A DNA stretch of 64,000 bases, from assembly GCA_949592205.1 (NCBI GenBank), contig CATIUR010000013.1, positions 2,232,001 to 2,296,000 of the forward strand, read 5' to 3'. Made by a program: the position numbers and the translations under genes. The notes beneath the pieces were generated by a model. The model worked only from the letters and a program-made list of their open reading frames with translations, did not search any database and was not told the origin of the DNA. Of this stretch, positions 23,665-34,300 are shown in pieces. Source of the stretch: Helichrysum umbraculigerum. Its lineage: Eukaryota; Streptophyta; Magnoliopsida; Asterales; Asteraceae. How positions within the stretch are numbered: the first letter of the stretch is position 1; each line of letters starts with the position of its first letter.

Positions 23665-24779
23665 CTAGTATAGTGATTTGTGTATACACGGGTTTTATTA
23701 AAAATATATTTATATAAATTATTATTAATTTTTTTTTTTTGTATCTATAATAAGTACAAATGATGTGTGTATTAAAATATGTGTCATTATATTTTTCTAG
23801 GCTATATAGTAATGCGATGCGATTACGATTATGTAGTCACCATTTAAAGGTAACAAGGCAAAATTTAACAATCTATATACTCATGCATGTAAAAAGACAA
23901 AGACGTAACAATATGTACTTAAATGTATGATTTTGTTGACTAATAAGAGAAAGTTATTTATAAAAAAGTTATACTTAAATACCACCGCAACCCCATACAC
24001 AATGTTCAAATTACTATTTTGAGATGTATCAAATAAGTGTTCACTTTTATATTTCAACCAATTGAAAGAGATTTTAGTAAACATATATTTAATTCGTGAA
24101 ATGTTTAGCTGGTGGAGAATTCTAAAAGTGTGTGTAAAATCAAAATAGACCTTGAGTGAGACGGAGTGAGTATAAATTGAAGATTGCTTTCTAAATAATC
24201 TTATGGGTAACTAACTAATGTTGTGCAACCACCATAGTTACATATACAGCGCTACTAACACGTAAGTTTCTCGAACACAACATTATACAAATTAACTGCT
24301 CTCAAATTTGACTTTCTATTTACATAATAACACACCAACTTTTTGTTATGTTCTTTCTTAATTTATCAACTGCAAACCCAATGAAGTGGTTCCTCACATT
24401 CCACTTGTATCATCTTTACTCCTTTCCTTCACCGATTGAACACTCTTTCCAAATACTAACAATTGCATGATCTTTCTTTTCTACTTATCAACATATTAAT
24501 ACTACCTTTACTCCACCAATTGAACACTATTTCCCAAATCAATTTACCTCATTACACAACATCAGCCTATGATTAACAGTTTCAACTATATCCTCACATC
24601 ATGGACATAAAACTAAAAGTGAATGAAGATCAACTCCTCTCTTGTCAAGATCAACTGTAACCATCAATCTCTTTTTCAGCACACTCCATGAAAATATGCT
24701 GGCTTCGCTTGGGACCAAACTGTTGCACTTCGTTTGCATCATTATACGACCTATTTGCTAGTAAAATGCATCAATCCTC

Positions 24780-26531
24780 TTAGCTACTGTTTTTACCACA
24801 CTCGGGTTCACCATCCCAGCCCCAACGCCACATAGCTTTACTTTCTGGACTTGAATTTTGTGGTGAAGACGGCACATCCTCTGCAGTTTGGTCAGCAGGT
24901 GGTGGTGGTGGTACGTTAAGGTCGGGTTCAGTACCTGAAGTAGAAACAACATGTTGCTCAGGTTGATGGATGTTTAGCGGCGATTGGTGGCTCGGTCCAT
25001 GTGAGTGGCGGCGCTTCTTTTTCTTGAAAATTAGGCGACGGTCTTCGGGCAGAGAAGGTGGCAAACCTGGAGGAATAAATGGAGGAATGGTTGGTTGTTG
25101 ATCTTGGTATAGCAAAAGCACCGACTCTGCTATTGCAAAAACCGTTGGCGGCAGTTCAGGCTCCACTGGTTGGGCGGGACCATCGCTGCTACTACCGCCA
25201 ACTGCTTTACGAAGCCAATGAGGTAACTTGTTTTCTGGTAAACCACTTCCACCAGCTTCCTCTTTTCCCATCATATTACCAGCGTTTTCAGTTTTGTGAG
25301 GATCGATTGTAATGCTGTTATCATGAAAAGTTGGCATTTTCATAGCGTCTTTTTGCAGTGAATTATATAAACCGATTCCATTTAATCCGAGAAATCCCAA
25401 TGGATTTGGAATAAAATGTTGCTCCAAAGGTCCAGCAGATGATGATGATGATTCACCAGAGAAGTTCACAGGAAACCGTTCAAGATTCCATGTTGGTATT
25501 TGTGGGAAATGCTCGTTTTCAAACCCACGATTCTGCTTTTCTAGGGTCATTCCATCCATCCCCAATTTCATTTCCGTCAGGTGAGGTTGGAAACCAAATG
25601 GGTTTCCAGTAAACTGGCTTTTATGCAATGCCCGTTTCATGATTCCATTGGAGATACCTGGGAAAACAGTCGGAGATTTCCCAGATTTTTAGTAGTAGCT
25701 TTTTTCATCTGTTTTTGAATTGGTGGATCCAAGATCTTCAGCTGTTCTTCCTCCCATCTTGCTGCCAAGTCTTCTGGAGTCCGAAATCTTGAGAATTTAA
25801 GCCTAGGATCTTGAAGCATAGCACCCCAACCACCACGCCCATGTCTACGAACTCCAACCCACAAGAAATCAAGTTCTTCTTCTGACCAAAAATCCTTAAC
25901 AAGTTTCCTTTTGAATATATTGTTTGAAGATCCTGAACCCGTTCGCATCATTATGTTCTCGAGAACTTTCCTGTGGTTCTCCGGTAACGATGGAAAATGA
26001 GGCGGCATTTGACCCAAACCCATCATCGCTGGAGGCGGTGGCACATCCACTTCCTGTAAATTATCCGTTCGGAATCTCAATTTGGGCAACATTGGGATTG
26101 TCGGGAAGTCGTGCATCGATCTCCCCAAAGTTAAAATGGGAAACAAGTCAGGTTGGGGATGAGAGACGTTTTTATCCCAGGAGGGTAGTTGACTCATATC
26201 AAATGGTAATTTGGGCAATGACATCATCTCAGGACGAAGGTGTAAAGCATCAACAGGATTAAAGGACGATGGACCTGTTTTTTGCTCATGTTGGAAAGTA
26301 TCAGAGTCGGAATTCGATTGTTTAAATTTGACATTAGTTTTTGCATGCAGGCGTCTCGTTGGGGGGCCCAGAGCATGAAGCTAGATTAAATGGGAACTCG
26401 AGACCGCTTGCATGCTTGCCATGTCTATTGAAAGATCTTGAAGAGTTTCGATTCATCGATTCCATAAATTTAGAATTGGGAGCACATAGCCCGAGAACAG
26501 GAAGCAACCTGCGACTATCAAAGTCTTTTCC
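24780..26531 (-). pseudogene. C-terminal fragment of a CHR4-like CHD chromatin remodeller
   Basis: Minus-strand frames match the C-terminal region of plant CHROMATIN REMODELING 4-type proteins, downstream of the ATPase: VLGLCAPNSKFMES, a SANT/SLIDE-like stretch (DFWSEEELDFLWVGVRRHG, WGAMLQDPRLKF, TPEDLAARWEEEQLKIL), ISNGIMKRALH, LPHWLRKAV, PPTVFAIAESVLLLY, TIPPFIPPGLPPSLP and a KKKKRRHS tract. The first exon begins after an AG at 26532. The reading frame breaks twice: near 26340 a TAA follows PNETPACKN while the matching frame continues one base off, and at 25686-25690 a run of five T (A on the coding strand) shifts the frame. No chromodomain or helicase part is present in the window. It is most likely a captured, inactive genomic fragment. 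The stretch 24100-24779 to its left holds no recognised gene. Confidence 0.8.
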
Positions 26532-26604
26532 CTAAAAACATGATGGGGTAATATGAAAATACCTTTGAATAATAAAACACAGGATGAAGAAATCTTGTTG
26601 ATTC

Positions 26605-28312
26605 TGTTAGAGATTATTATTTATAGGATTTATTTTCTGATTAATTACTTTCCATGTTTAGCTAGTTTTATTACTTATCTTGATTCTGTATTCTTAGTAT
26701 ATATAGGACTTGCATCTATCAATAAAAGTGAACACGTATTTTCCTTGAATCTGATTACATGGTATCAGAGCCACACCCCAAAACCCTAATCTTCAGTCGC
26801 TCTTTTCTGCTCCAGATTTGTTATTTCAGATTCCTGCTCTAAATCCGGTTGCGTGTTCCACCCGTTTCCTGTTTCTGTCCTGTTCAAGATGTTGCGATCT
26901 TGAAATCTGATGTTTCATGTTTCTTGTTTCTGTCCTGTTCAAGATATTTTATAATTTTGAAAGTTGATCCTGATCCTGTATTCCTGTTCCTGAATTCTGA
27001 TAACTGAATCAGAAACATGATCCTGAAATCCGTTCCTGACCTGTTCCTGATCCAGATTCGTTTCCAGAACCTGTTCCAGATCTGTCTTGTTCCGATTTTT
27101 GTTCGCAATTTTGATCTGATCTTGTTTGTGTTCCTGATTCTCGTACGAGTTCAGATCTTGTTCTTGTTTTTCGTCTCCAACTTTCCTTACTTGTTACTGA
27201 TGGTAGGAGACAAAGAAGCAAAGTCTAGTGATCTTTCAGTTCTAGGTATAATCAATTACTCTGCTGTCTTGAAGATTCCGGTAAAACTGAACTCCACTAA
27301 TTGGGCTCAATGGAGTATGTTTGTTCAAACTGGTCTTGAAAGTTTGGACAAAGATAAGTACTTGGTTGAAGATCCTCCAAACCCTATGACCCGAGAATGG
27401 AAGCTCGATGATAGTGGAATCCGCATGGCTTTATGGAATGCCATGGAAACTATATAGCCCAGAACTACCCTACTACAAAGAAGATGTGGGAGCACTTGCA
27501 ATCTTCCTTCTCAGCAAAGGAATCCTTGTCCCATACTTACTCGGTGTTTGGGTCTTACTTCAGATGCGAGCAAGGCGATTCAGATTTGACAGAGTACTAC
27601 ACCCGTTTATCAAAGTTGTCTGAGGAACTTCGAGTTCTTTTCCCTGTCACTCCCGATGTTAAAGTTCAGGAGGAGCGTTTGGCTAAAATGGACGTGATGA
27701 CGTTTATTTCAGGTTTATCTCCCTCGTATTCTAGTGCCCGTCCATTGTTATTGAGTCACTCAGCTTCTCAGTCCTTGGCATCCACGTATCATCTGGCTCG
27801 AGAGATGTACTCGAGCAACCCACCATCACAGTCACCTGGGACTGATGTATCAGCGTTCACGACCTCAAGTGCTAAAGACAGTGGAAAAGAAGGATACAAG
27901 AAAACGATCCAATGTTATTACTGCAAAGATTATGGACATACAAAGTACAATTGTCCAAACCGTCCACCCGAATCCCAGCCACCTCCACGTCCGACCCAAG
28001 CCCAGGTGGCATCTGCATCGACATCTGCTCATGATGTTCTATTCACTCCTAGTGCGAATACGATACAGTCTGCCATTGAAGATGAACCGGTTGATTGGCA
28101 CAGATTTTGAGTACAAGTTGAGCATGATATACATCACTGCCACAACTTGAGGAGGAGTGTTAGAGATTATTATTTATAGGATTTATTTTCTGATTAATTA
28201 CTTTCCATGTTTAGCTAGTTTTATTACTTATCTTGATTCTGTATTCTTAGTATATATAGGACTTGCATCTATCAATAAAAGTGAACACGTATTTTCCTTG
28301 AATCTGATTACA
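26605..28312 (+). mobile_element. Gag-only copia element with identical 155-bp LTRs
   Basis: The LTRs at 26605-26759 and 28158-28312 (TGTTAGAG...GATTACA) look identical. The target duplication is GATTC (26600-26604, 28313-28317). The primer-binding site TGGTATCAGAGCC is at 26760-26772 and a purine tract GGAGGAG precedes the 3' LTR. The 1.4-kb interior encodes only a gag, with no protease, integrase or reverse transcriptase, so it must be moved by a helper. It lies in an intron of the CHR4 fragment. LTR identity implies a recent insertion. Confidence 0.92.
27200..28110 (+). pseudogene. Copia gag, frameshifted
   Basis: The frame starting MVGDKEAKSS carries the DUF4219/UBN2-type copia gag pattern (LKIPVKLNSTNWAQWSMFVQ, MALWNAME) and stops at 27457. 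The matching sequence continues in the next frame (IAQNYPTTKKMWEHLQ, LTEYYTRLSKLSEEL) to 28110, so one frame shift lies near 27445-27455. A zinc knuckle CYYCKDYGHTKYNC is intact near 27914-27955. The protein would package element RNA. The shift may mean this copy depends on gag supplied in trans. Confidence 0.8.
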
Positions 28313-28740
28313 GATTCAAATCTTATGTTAATTGTTATTTTTTACGAGATAGTTAAATTGCCCTTAGAATCATTTTTTTTTTTTTTTAAGATTTTGCGTT
28401 ATAGCATTCTTTAATAAGCATTCTACTTGTTTGAACTAAAGATACTGATACGTCTCGCAGGTGATATTGATGGTGTTGATATGGATCCAGAATCCGGAGA
28501 TTAACAGATTTCAGAGTTCGGTAACATGAACAAAGCATACATGATTCTTAACATAATCCAGGAAACAACTATATCAATTGCCTAGTCGTAATCAGTTACC
28601 GATCTTCAGTCCATGTAGATCTTCAGTCCATGTAGCTGAAGTGGTTGAAGATGTGGTGAAAGAAAGCTCGCTTAAGTATAGTTTCTAAAACCCCTTGAGT
28701 ACCTACCTTAAGATTAATGCTGTCGTTGAGTAGTATAGGA
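28313..28740. other. Right end of the minus-strand Helitron, unassigned
   Basis: It contains poly-T (28370-28389) and, on the plus strand, an AG-preceded short open segment GDIDGVDMDPESGD ending in TAA near 28504 that resembles a last exon but was not identified. CTTCAGTCCATGTAG is directly repeated near 28600-28630. Confidence 0.3.
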
Positions 28741-30310
28741 TCTTACCTATCTAATAAAAGCGAGTTGCCGCTGATGTCATCAAACTGATTTGGCATGTGT
28801 CATATGTAAGGAATTTTCTCAGAATTTTAAGTTTTTTAAAAAATTATTCAGCATATTTGTTAACTAAACCTGCTTTGACATGCAATCTTTTTGGGAATTA
28901 CAAGATACCCTAATTATTTTATCGCATGTCTCAAATGTTTACCCTACACACTCACACCTTCTCTCCTCAAACTACTCCCCCTCGAGCTACTCAATTTTCC
29001 ACCGCCCCAACCTTCCAATGGTTTTCTACCGATAATATCATTGGTATCATATTCGAATTCAAAATCAAAAAATTTGAGTAATACTAAAAAAGCTATTCGA
29101 TTCATCATTCACCTCAATCTTCTTTCTTTATCTTCTTCCAGTTTCTGAAAATCTCCGTGACTGTAATTTTCTGTAAATTCAGTTTTTAATTTATCTATAT
29201 TAATTTTTGTCTTAATGTTTTCTTCACTTTCATTTGGTTGGGATTTTGATTTAAAACTCTATCATCGTCATCCTCATCATCGTCATCATCTGCACTTAAT
29301 CTTCTTCTCACTTAATCTTCTTCATCTGTCATATTATATGCATTCAGGTAACAGATATATATACTTCTTTCTCTTTTTATCCATTAAAATCTTCATTTTC
29401 TTATTCCTTTTGCTTTTAGGGTTTATATTGTTCTATTAGGTTTCTACCTTTGAATGAATTGTATGTTTCTGGATTTGATGGGTTTGGATTTTTTTAGTTT
29501 AGGGTTTGCATTTGTTAGATTTGTTCGTTAAAGGTTTAATTTGGTGGTTCTTTTGTTGTGTTTTTACAGCTTGAGTTGGAAAATGTAATGCCTCAAAACT
29601 TGGCACGAGGTTAGCATCTCACACATTTAAGCTTTTACGTCTTGATTATGATTGCTACTATGACCGTTAATGTTTGTTATTTACAACTGAAACACTCTAA
29701 CGGATGGAGGCAGGGTCCTTATTACTATGTAATTGCTACTATGACCCGTCTTGATTATGATTTGCTAATTAATGTTTGCTACTTACAATGGAGGCAGAGG
29801 TTAACGAAGTCATGGAATGAGCTAGGCTGCTGGTCTATATGTAAGTGTATTTGGTTAGTTAGTTTATTCTATAATTTTTGCAGGTTTCGATAGGAATGTT
29901 ACCAAGCATTCTTTGGTTTTTCTATACTGTTTATTGATGTAGGTGGACTTTAATTTAATGAATCTAATTACATAGTAATAAGGATTCGGATGAAATTGAT
30001 TATTATCGATTCAATTTAGTTGTTCCGTCATCTGTAGGTTCGATTAATAATCATGTTACGGTTTTACAAGTCGGTTATTTTTCTGAAAAATTATGTTTTA
30101 ATCACATTATTAAGCCTACTAAACCATAAAATTTGTATATTTATAGAGTTATATAGCAGAATGAGTGGGTATAACTGATAGCATATTATCATGAAAGAAG
30201 TTCAGTTCTTTTTAAGTAATTATGCTTCTGTGTTTTGGTATTGCTGAATTACTTGTGCGTTGATTTGGAGGTTTCATTAACAATCTACTTATGTTTGTGT
30301 GTTCTTGCAG

Positions 30311-30417
30311 GACGTAGAACCACCAGAATAAGTAAGCCACAGCCTTGGAGGCATATTACACCGATAACTCGTGATCAGCTTAACAAAATGCGTAATAACA
30401 AAATGCAGAAATTCTGA
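30311..30417 (+). pseudogene. Captured exon of a ubiquitin-domain (UBTD/DC-UbP-like) gene
   Basis: After a TTGCAG acceptor, the frame reads RRTTRISKPQPWRH, TPITRDQLNKMR and stops. This resembles the conserved N-terminal signature of plant UBTD1/2-like proteins (RKPKPWKH.QPIT..QL..MR). The remainder of that domain (EEFWDTAPHYGG in the family) is replaced by NNKMQKF and a stop, so the fragment is truncated. It has no function by itself. Confidence 0.5.
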
Positions 30418-31048
30418 AGAACAGTGGATTAGCCATTGAGAAGAGTAAATATTTGTGTGTCTGTTATTTGCGAAGTGTCTCTTTTAATGTTGCACGCATG
30501 GAATGGATGCATTTGTTATAATAACGACGATTAAAAAAACATTGCAGAAATCATGACGTCTACTGTTGACTGAAAGATGAATCTAGAGGACGTCCCATCC
30601 AGAAAGCCAAGGTAAATTAATATATTGATGCTTGTATGGTTTATATACAATGAGTTCCATAGGTCAAAAGGATTGAAAATCAATTTTCTATGCATATAAC
30701 CTCCCAAAGTGTTTTGTGAAGAATAATATTTTATCTTTTAATACTCTTTACTTTTATTTTAATTAATGAATTGGTTATCTATTAATAACTACTACTCGAG
30801 AGTTCAAAAGATGGAGAAAGGTGTCTGTAAGTAAGCCTGGCATGAACTGAAGATTGCCTCACTTTATTTGATACCAACCAATCCTTAAGCCTAGCATGAA
30901 CTGAAGATTGCCCCACTTTATATTGATACCAACCAATCCTTGCACCTCAATACTTATATGTGAAAAAGTTGACATGATTGGCAGTCTTATGGATATATTT
31001 GTTAAAGCATGTAGCACATAGTGATGTATTTACGTGTTTGCTCTTTAG

Positions 31049-31092
31049 ATCGAGATGTTACTCGGGAAGACGGATAAATTTGATGAACTGAT
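31049..31092 (+). pseudogene. Left part of a captured exon split by copia insertion
   Basis: After CTCTTTAG the frame reads IEMLLGKTDKFDEL and continues without a break at 36299 beyond the copia element as MAAAEEERELANGEDQ, with a stop at 36357-36359. The gene of origin was not identified. The acidic, Ala/Glu-rich end suggests a coiled or linker region. Confidence 0.45.
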
Positions 31093-31398
31093 TAAAGTAT
31101 CTAAACAGAATATAGTAAACAAAACACAAAAGCAAATAATCAAACTAACTCTTTGATTAAAATAGAGAACTCGGTTACATAAAACTCTATTGATCGATGC
31201 CTATAAAAATCTCAGAATCATGTTTATATAGACACTAAATTGTAGGGCAACTAGGACACCTTACACGATTCCTAATTGAATACAACTTGGACTTGGACTA
31301 CACTCCAAGATACTTGGACTACACTCCAAGATTTCTGACGGGTTCTGATGGGTCGACCCGTGGCATAAAGCCCATGGTCTAAACCCATTCGTTCAACA
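31093..31398 (-). repeat. 3' LTR of the minus-strand copia element
   Basis: 306 bp, flanked on the left by the target copy CTGAT. It contains a short tandem repeat of ACTTGGACTACACTCCAAGAT. Confidence 0.93.
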
Positions 31399-31399
31399 A

Positions 31400-34300
31400 T
31401 CACCCCCTGAATGGTTGAGACGGCAACTCGCATACACCGAGCAACGATCTCATTTCACCAAACCTTACTCGCGCTAAGGCCTTCGTTAGGGGATCCGCCA
31501 CTTGTTCATTACCTGCCACGTGTTCGATTTCAACTTGCTCGTTTTCCACATGCTCTCGAATGAAGTGGAAACGAGTGTGAATGTGTTTGCTCCTACCATG
31601 AAACACCGGATTTTTAGACAACGCGATTGCTGACTTATTGTCTATACGAATCAGTACCTTTTGCTTCTCTAATCCGGTCACCTCTGCGAGCAATTCCCTT
31701 AGCCAAACTGCTTGACATGTTGCCGATGTAGCTGCCATGAATTCGGCTTCACACGAAGATAAAGCTACTGTATCTTGCTTTTGCGAACACCACGTGATAG
31801 GGGAGTTTCCAAGAAAGAAAATATGACCTGTAGTACTCCGACCATCATCCACGTCTACATTATGACTACTGTCGCTATAACCCAGAAGTTTCAACTCATC
31901 ACATCTCTCGTATCTAATTCCAAGTGAAATTGTACCGCGAAGATAACGAAGAATTTGCTTGATCGCTCGTGCATGAGATTCTCTCGGACTTTGCATATAT
32001 CGACTTACTACCCCGACTGAGTAAGATAAGTCCGGGCGAGTGTGAAGGAAGTAGCGCAAGCATCCTACTATCCTTAGATAATGAGTGGCTTCAACTTCTG
32101 GTTCATCCTCGGCTTTCGATAATTTTAGTCCCGGTTCCATTGGACATTGTGTAGCATTACATTCTTCCATGCCCGCCTCTTTCAAGATTTTCATAGCATA
32201 GTTTGCTTGCTTAATTGTTACACACCCCTTTTCTTGAGAAACTTCAATACCCAAATAATAAGTCAATAAGCCAAGATCCGATATTTCAAACTTTGAAGAC
32301 ATCATGCTTTTGAATTGGCTTGTTATTTCATGACATGTTCCTGTTACGAATAAGTCATCTACGTAGACTGCCACAATAATATATTCGCCTCTAGAAACCT
32401 TTTTATAAACCGCCGTTTCTTGCAGACATCGTTGAAAACCCATTCCTTGTAAGATGCCATCAAGTTTTATGTTCCATGCCCTTGGTGCTTGTCGTAAACC
32501 ATACAAAGCTTTTGCTAACTTGTAAACTTTTCCTTCTTCTCCCGGTTTTTCAAATCCCTCGGGTTGGCTCACGTACACTTCTTCTTTCAACTCACCGTGT
32601 AAGAAGGTCGTCTTCACATCTAAGTGGTAAATCTTCCACCCGTTCCCGGCCGCGAGAGCAATCAGTAAACGTATTGTCTCGAGTCGAGCTACCGGTGTGA
32701 AGACTTCATCAAAATCAATGCCGTATTCTTGTACATAGCCTTTTGCTACAAGCCGCGCTTTGTACCGTGAGATAGACCCGTCTGCATTTCTTTTGATTTT
32801 ATATATCCACTTTAACCCGATTGGTTTGACATGCTTGGGTAGAGGTACTAGCTTCCAAGTTCCATTCTTTTCAATTGACTCGATCTCACTTTTCATCACC
32901 TTAATCCATTCGGGTTTCTTAACAGCTTCTTTAAAATTCCTCGGTTCCTCGTCAAAGGTTAACATCAATTCATGCATATTTAGTTCGTAATCATTTAAGC
33001 GAATCGGTAAGACGGAAACTCGATTGGAACGACGTACCAAATTATGTTCGAACTCGTTACTTCCTCCAGACTCGTGATTGCTGTTGTCCGGATCAGATTC
33101 TGTTGGGTTTGGGTTGCCTGCTGCTGGGCTCGGTGTGGCTGGTGGGCTTTCATTGGTATTGGGCTGGTGAGGCCCAATATGCGGTTGATCTATCCAATTA
33201 GCCCAAACAATTTTGAAAGTACCAGACTCATTCTCTTTCTCTGCTGCTATTGTGCTCGTCTCTGTTTCTTTTTTCCATTGCCATGACAACTTTTCATCAT
33301 ACGTTACATTGTTGTTTATAACAATTCTATTTTCATTCGGATCAAATAAACGAGCACCTCCCGAACCCGGTTCCTTCCCAAAATATACCAATGGTCTTAA
33401 TCTATCATCTAGCTTCTTTAGGTGTTTTGAAACAATCCTTTCGTATGCAACACATCCGAACACCTTCAAGTTTTCAAGATTCGGTTTTTGACCATAGAAT
33501 TTTTCATAAGGTGTGACTCCTACCAAAGCTCGCGTAGGGGTACGATTTATAATATAAGTTGCATGTCTAACGGCTTCACCCCAAAACTGATTTGGGACAT
33601 CTTTTGCTTTCAAGAGACATCGCGTCATCTCGATTAGCGTTCGGTTTCGTCGTTCTACTATGCCATTTTGTTTGGGTGAATACGGAGCCGTTAACATTCT
33701 TGCAACACATTCTTCGCTCCAAAAACGATTAAAATCATTTGAAGTAAACTCTCCGCCTCTATCCGTGTGGAATGTTTTTATCTCTTTCCCGGTTCGGTTT
33801 TCTATTGACTTTTTAAATCTCTTGATTACATCCGTCGTGTCATTTTTATGCTTCAACAAAAAAGACCACATGTATCTAGAGAAGTCATCAATTAAGACCA
33901 AAATATAAACATTACCGGCTAGAGTGGGAGGATCAATAGGTCCACAAATATCTCCGTGTAACTTCTCGAGAATATTTTTAGACTTATAATTCGCTTTCTT
34001 CGGGAACGTGTGCTTATTTTGTTTGCCTATCACGCAAATTTTACAAACTTCTTTTTGGTGTTTCAAAACCGGAACTCCACTTGTCAACTTATGCATCATA
34101 TTCACCGCACCAAAGTTGATATGACCTAGTCGTGCGTGCCATAACCAAGACTCATCATCGATCTTTGCTTGCAAACAGTGAGGCTTTCCAACTCTTAATC
34201 GGGTTTTATAAAGGTTACTTTCAGTCCGTTGAACCTTCATGAGCAATCTTCCCTTCCGATCTTTCATAGTCAAGAAATCACCATGCATTCTAATGTCACA

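Larger units (their letters stand above)
23665..28740 (-). mobile_element. Probable gene-capturing Helitron
   Basis: The minus strand ends with the palindrome GTGTATACAC and AAATCACTATACTAG at 23665, with host A beyond. Its likely start is TCCTATACTACTCAACG at 28740, preceded by A. Between them lie an intron-containing fragment of a CHR4-like gene in the same orientation and a nested gag-only copia element. Removing the nested element leaves about 3.4 kb. The 3' end is fairly convincing; the 5' end is inferred from its form and from its abutting another Helitron start. Confidence 0.5.

Noticed and set aside
28891..29439. Two plus-strand frames (85 and 74 aa) rich in Leu, Ser and His
   Set aside because: Low-complexity CT-rich sequence resembling a 5' leader. 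No conserved motif and no matching splice structure.
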